Origin: an uncultured Maritalea sp.
GTDB lineage: Bacteria > Pseudomonadota > Alphaproteobacteria > Rhizobiales > Devosiaceae
Reading direction: 5' to 3'
Length of the DNA stretch: 5,653 nucleotides
Assembly: GCA_913055925.1 (NCBI GenBank)
Contig: CAJXLH010000198.1
Location: 1-5,653, forward strand
Part shown: positions 4,813 to 5,653 of the stretch, piece after piece
Position numbering within the stretch: the stretch's first letter is position 1
How the letters are laid out: each line of letters begins with the position of its first letter
Position numbers and translations under genes: made by a program
The notes under the pieces: model-generated
Databases searched by the model: none
Told to the model about the DNA's origin: nothing
What the model saw: only the letters and a program-made list of their open reading frames with translations

Positions 4813-5620
4813 CGGCAATCATCTGGTCCATTCGAGATGCAGGTTGCGAACAGCCAGCCTCTCCAACCACTTTAGCGGGAACGCCAGCTACAGTCGTTTT
4901 AGCAGGAACATCCTTTAAAACTACTGAACCCGCAGCAATTCGTGCGCAATCGCCGATAGAAATATTGCCCAAAATCTTTGCGCCGGCACCAATCATCACG
5001 CCACAGCCAATTTTTGGATGGCGATCACCATCTTCTTTGCCCGTACCGCCCAGCGTCACCGCATGCAAAATCGATACATCATCGCCAACAACAGCCGTTT
5101 CACCGATCACGAGACCCGTTGCGTGGTCTACCATGATGCCGCGACCAATGCGTGCTGCAGGGTGAATATCCACTTGAAACACTTGTGATGCGCGGCTTTG
5201 CAAATAGCGCGCGAAATCTTTACGACCACTCCGCCACAAAGCATGAGAAAAGCGGTAAGTCTGGATGGCCTGAAAGCCCTTGAAAAACAACAATGGGTCG
5301 ATTGCGCGGTTGCATGCGGGGTCACGATCCACCGTCGCGACCAAGTCAGAGCGAATTGCGTCGACAATTGATGGTTCTTCACGCAGCACATCATAAAAGG
5401 CACGTCGAACAATTGCCGCTGGTACATCACGATGGTCCAAGAGCTCAGCTGCGCGATAGACGATCGCCTCTTCAACACGCTCATGGTTCAAAATGTTGGC
5501 GATCACATAGCCAGCAAAGGCTGGCTCTAATTGCAACATCTCCTCAGCGTCGTTGCAGATGGACCGCCACACCGGATCAACAATGGTTGGTTTTTGCGAT
5601 TGAACCTTTGTTTCGGCCAT
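4790..5620 (-). CDS. cysE: Serine O-acetyltransferase
   Basis: CysE transfers acetyl from acetyl-CoA to L-serine to give O-acetylserine, the first step of cysteine synthesis. The protein of 276 residues has the usual N-terminal helical domain (about 1-148) that ends in a DRDPAC motif (98-103), then a left-handed beta-helix of hexapeptide repeats (about 152-255). Key residues align with E. coli CysE at a constant offset of 8: D100 (D92), D151 (D143) and H166 (H158, in DHATG), and R200-H201 (R192-H193, in GDRHPK). The VTLGGTGKEDGDRHPKIG and VMIGAGAKILGNI blocks are near-identical to the family. The tail ends in EFGSKS and lacks the C-terminal isoleucine that inserts into the CysK active site in well-studied enzymes. 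The ATG at 5620 has GGAGA 6 nt upstream. The NTF2-like gene begins within its last codons. Confidence 0.95.
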   Translation of the reverse strand: MAETKVQSQKPTIVDPVWRSICNDAEEMLQLEPAFAGYVIANILNHERVEEAIVYRAAELLDHRDVPAAIVRRAFYDVLREEPSIVDAIRSDLVATVDRDPACNRAIDPLLFFKGFQAIQTYRFSHALWRSGRKDFARYLQSRASQVFQVDIHPAARIGRGIMVDHATGLVIGETAVVGDDVSILHAVTLGGTGKEDGDRHPKIGCGVMIGAGAKILGNISIGDCARIAAGSVVLKDVPAKTTVAGVPAKVVGEAGCSQPASRMDQMIADEFGSKS

Positions 5621-5653
5621 GAATGGTCTCCACTTTACTAAGCGCTATCCAAA

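Noticed and set aside
5128..5484. 118-codon leftward frame inside cysE in another frame
   Set aside because: It is a frame-shifted shadow of the well-conserved CysE sequence with no recognisable pattern.
2513..5620. Two left-handed beta-helix proteins (carbonic anhydrase-like and CysE) in one window as a possible linked pathway
   Set aside because: They share a fold but not an operon or known pathway, and an unrelated divergent gene lies between them.
5293..5622. 109-codon rightward frame opposite cysE
   Set aside because: The product is rich in Arg, His and Gln, typical of an antisense shadow; no ribosome binding site was found.

Overview
The window looks like a stretch of ordinary chromosome from an alphaproteobacterium, most likely of the order Hyphomicrobiales (Rhizobiales). 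The evidence is the set of families recognised from their sequences: a PAS_5-type sensor, a tandem PilZ protein, a short periplasmic transglutaminase-like cysteine peptidase, a small DUF6949-like membrane protein next to a gamma-carbonic anhydrase, and DUF3126 downstream of cysE. By eye the base composition is near 50 % GC, lower than in most soil rhizobia, so a marine or Devosiaceae-like member is possible; this is inference. I saw no phage, IS, CRISPR, tRNA or rRNA signal.

Layout. (1) Positions 1-34 hold the first 11 codons of a leftward gene that leaves the window. (2) Positions 35-227 are a divergent regulatory region with a TTAA-N7-TTAA dyad resembling a CtrA box. (3) Positions 228-2407 carry three rightward genes: a PAS_5 protein, a double PilZ protein with a strong terminator at 1634-1662, and a secreted BTLCP-family cysteine peptidase. 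Together they look like a cytoplasmic-sensor, c-di-GMP-receptor and periplasmic-protease neighbourhood. (4) A strong hairpin terminator at 2477-2515 separates them from a converging leftward pair (3354 to 2513): a three-helix membrane protein translationally coupled to a gamma-class carbonic anhydrase-like protein. (5) Positions 3355-3464 hold two overlapping divergent promoters. The rightward one has a GANTC site in its spacer and a GTTAACCAT-type CtrA half-site over its -10/start region. It drives an uncharacterised membrane-anchored protein at 3465-4124. (6) Positions 5620 to 4127 hold a leftward group: cysE (serine O-acetyltransferase), an NTF2-like/DUF4440-type gene overlapping the cysE end, and a DUF3126 gene. 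DUF3126 ends only 2 bp from the stop codon of the rightward 3465 gene.

There is no obvious new defence or mobile system here. The most useful leads are the cell-cycle-type control signals (CtrA-like and CcrM/GcrA-like) in two divergent intergenic regions, the PAS/PilZ/BTLCP neighbourhood, the uncharacterised two-cysteine envelope protein at 3465-4124, and the unusual 3' end of cysE, which lacks a C-terminal isoleucine and overlaps the next gene.
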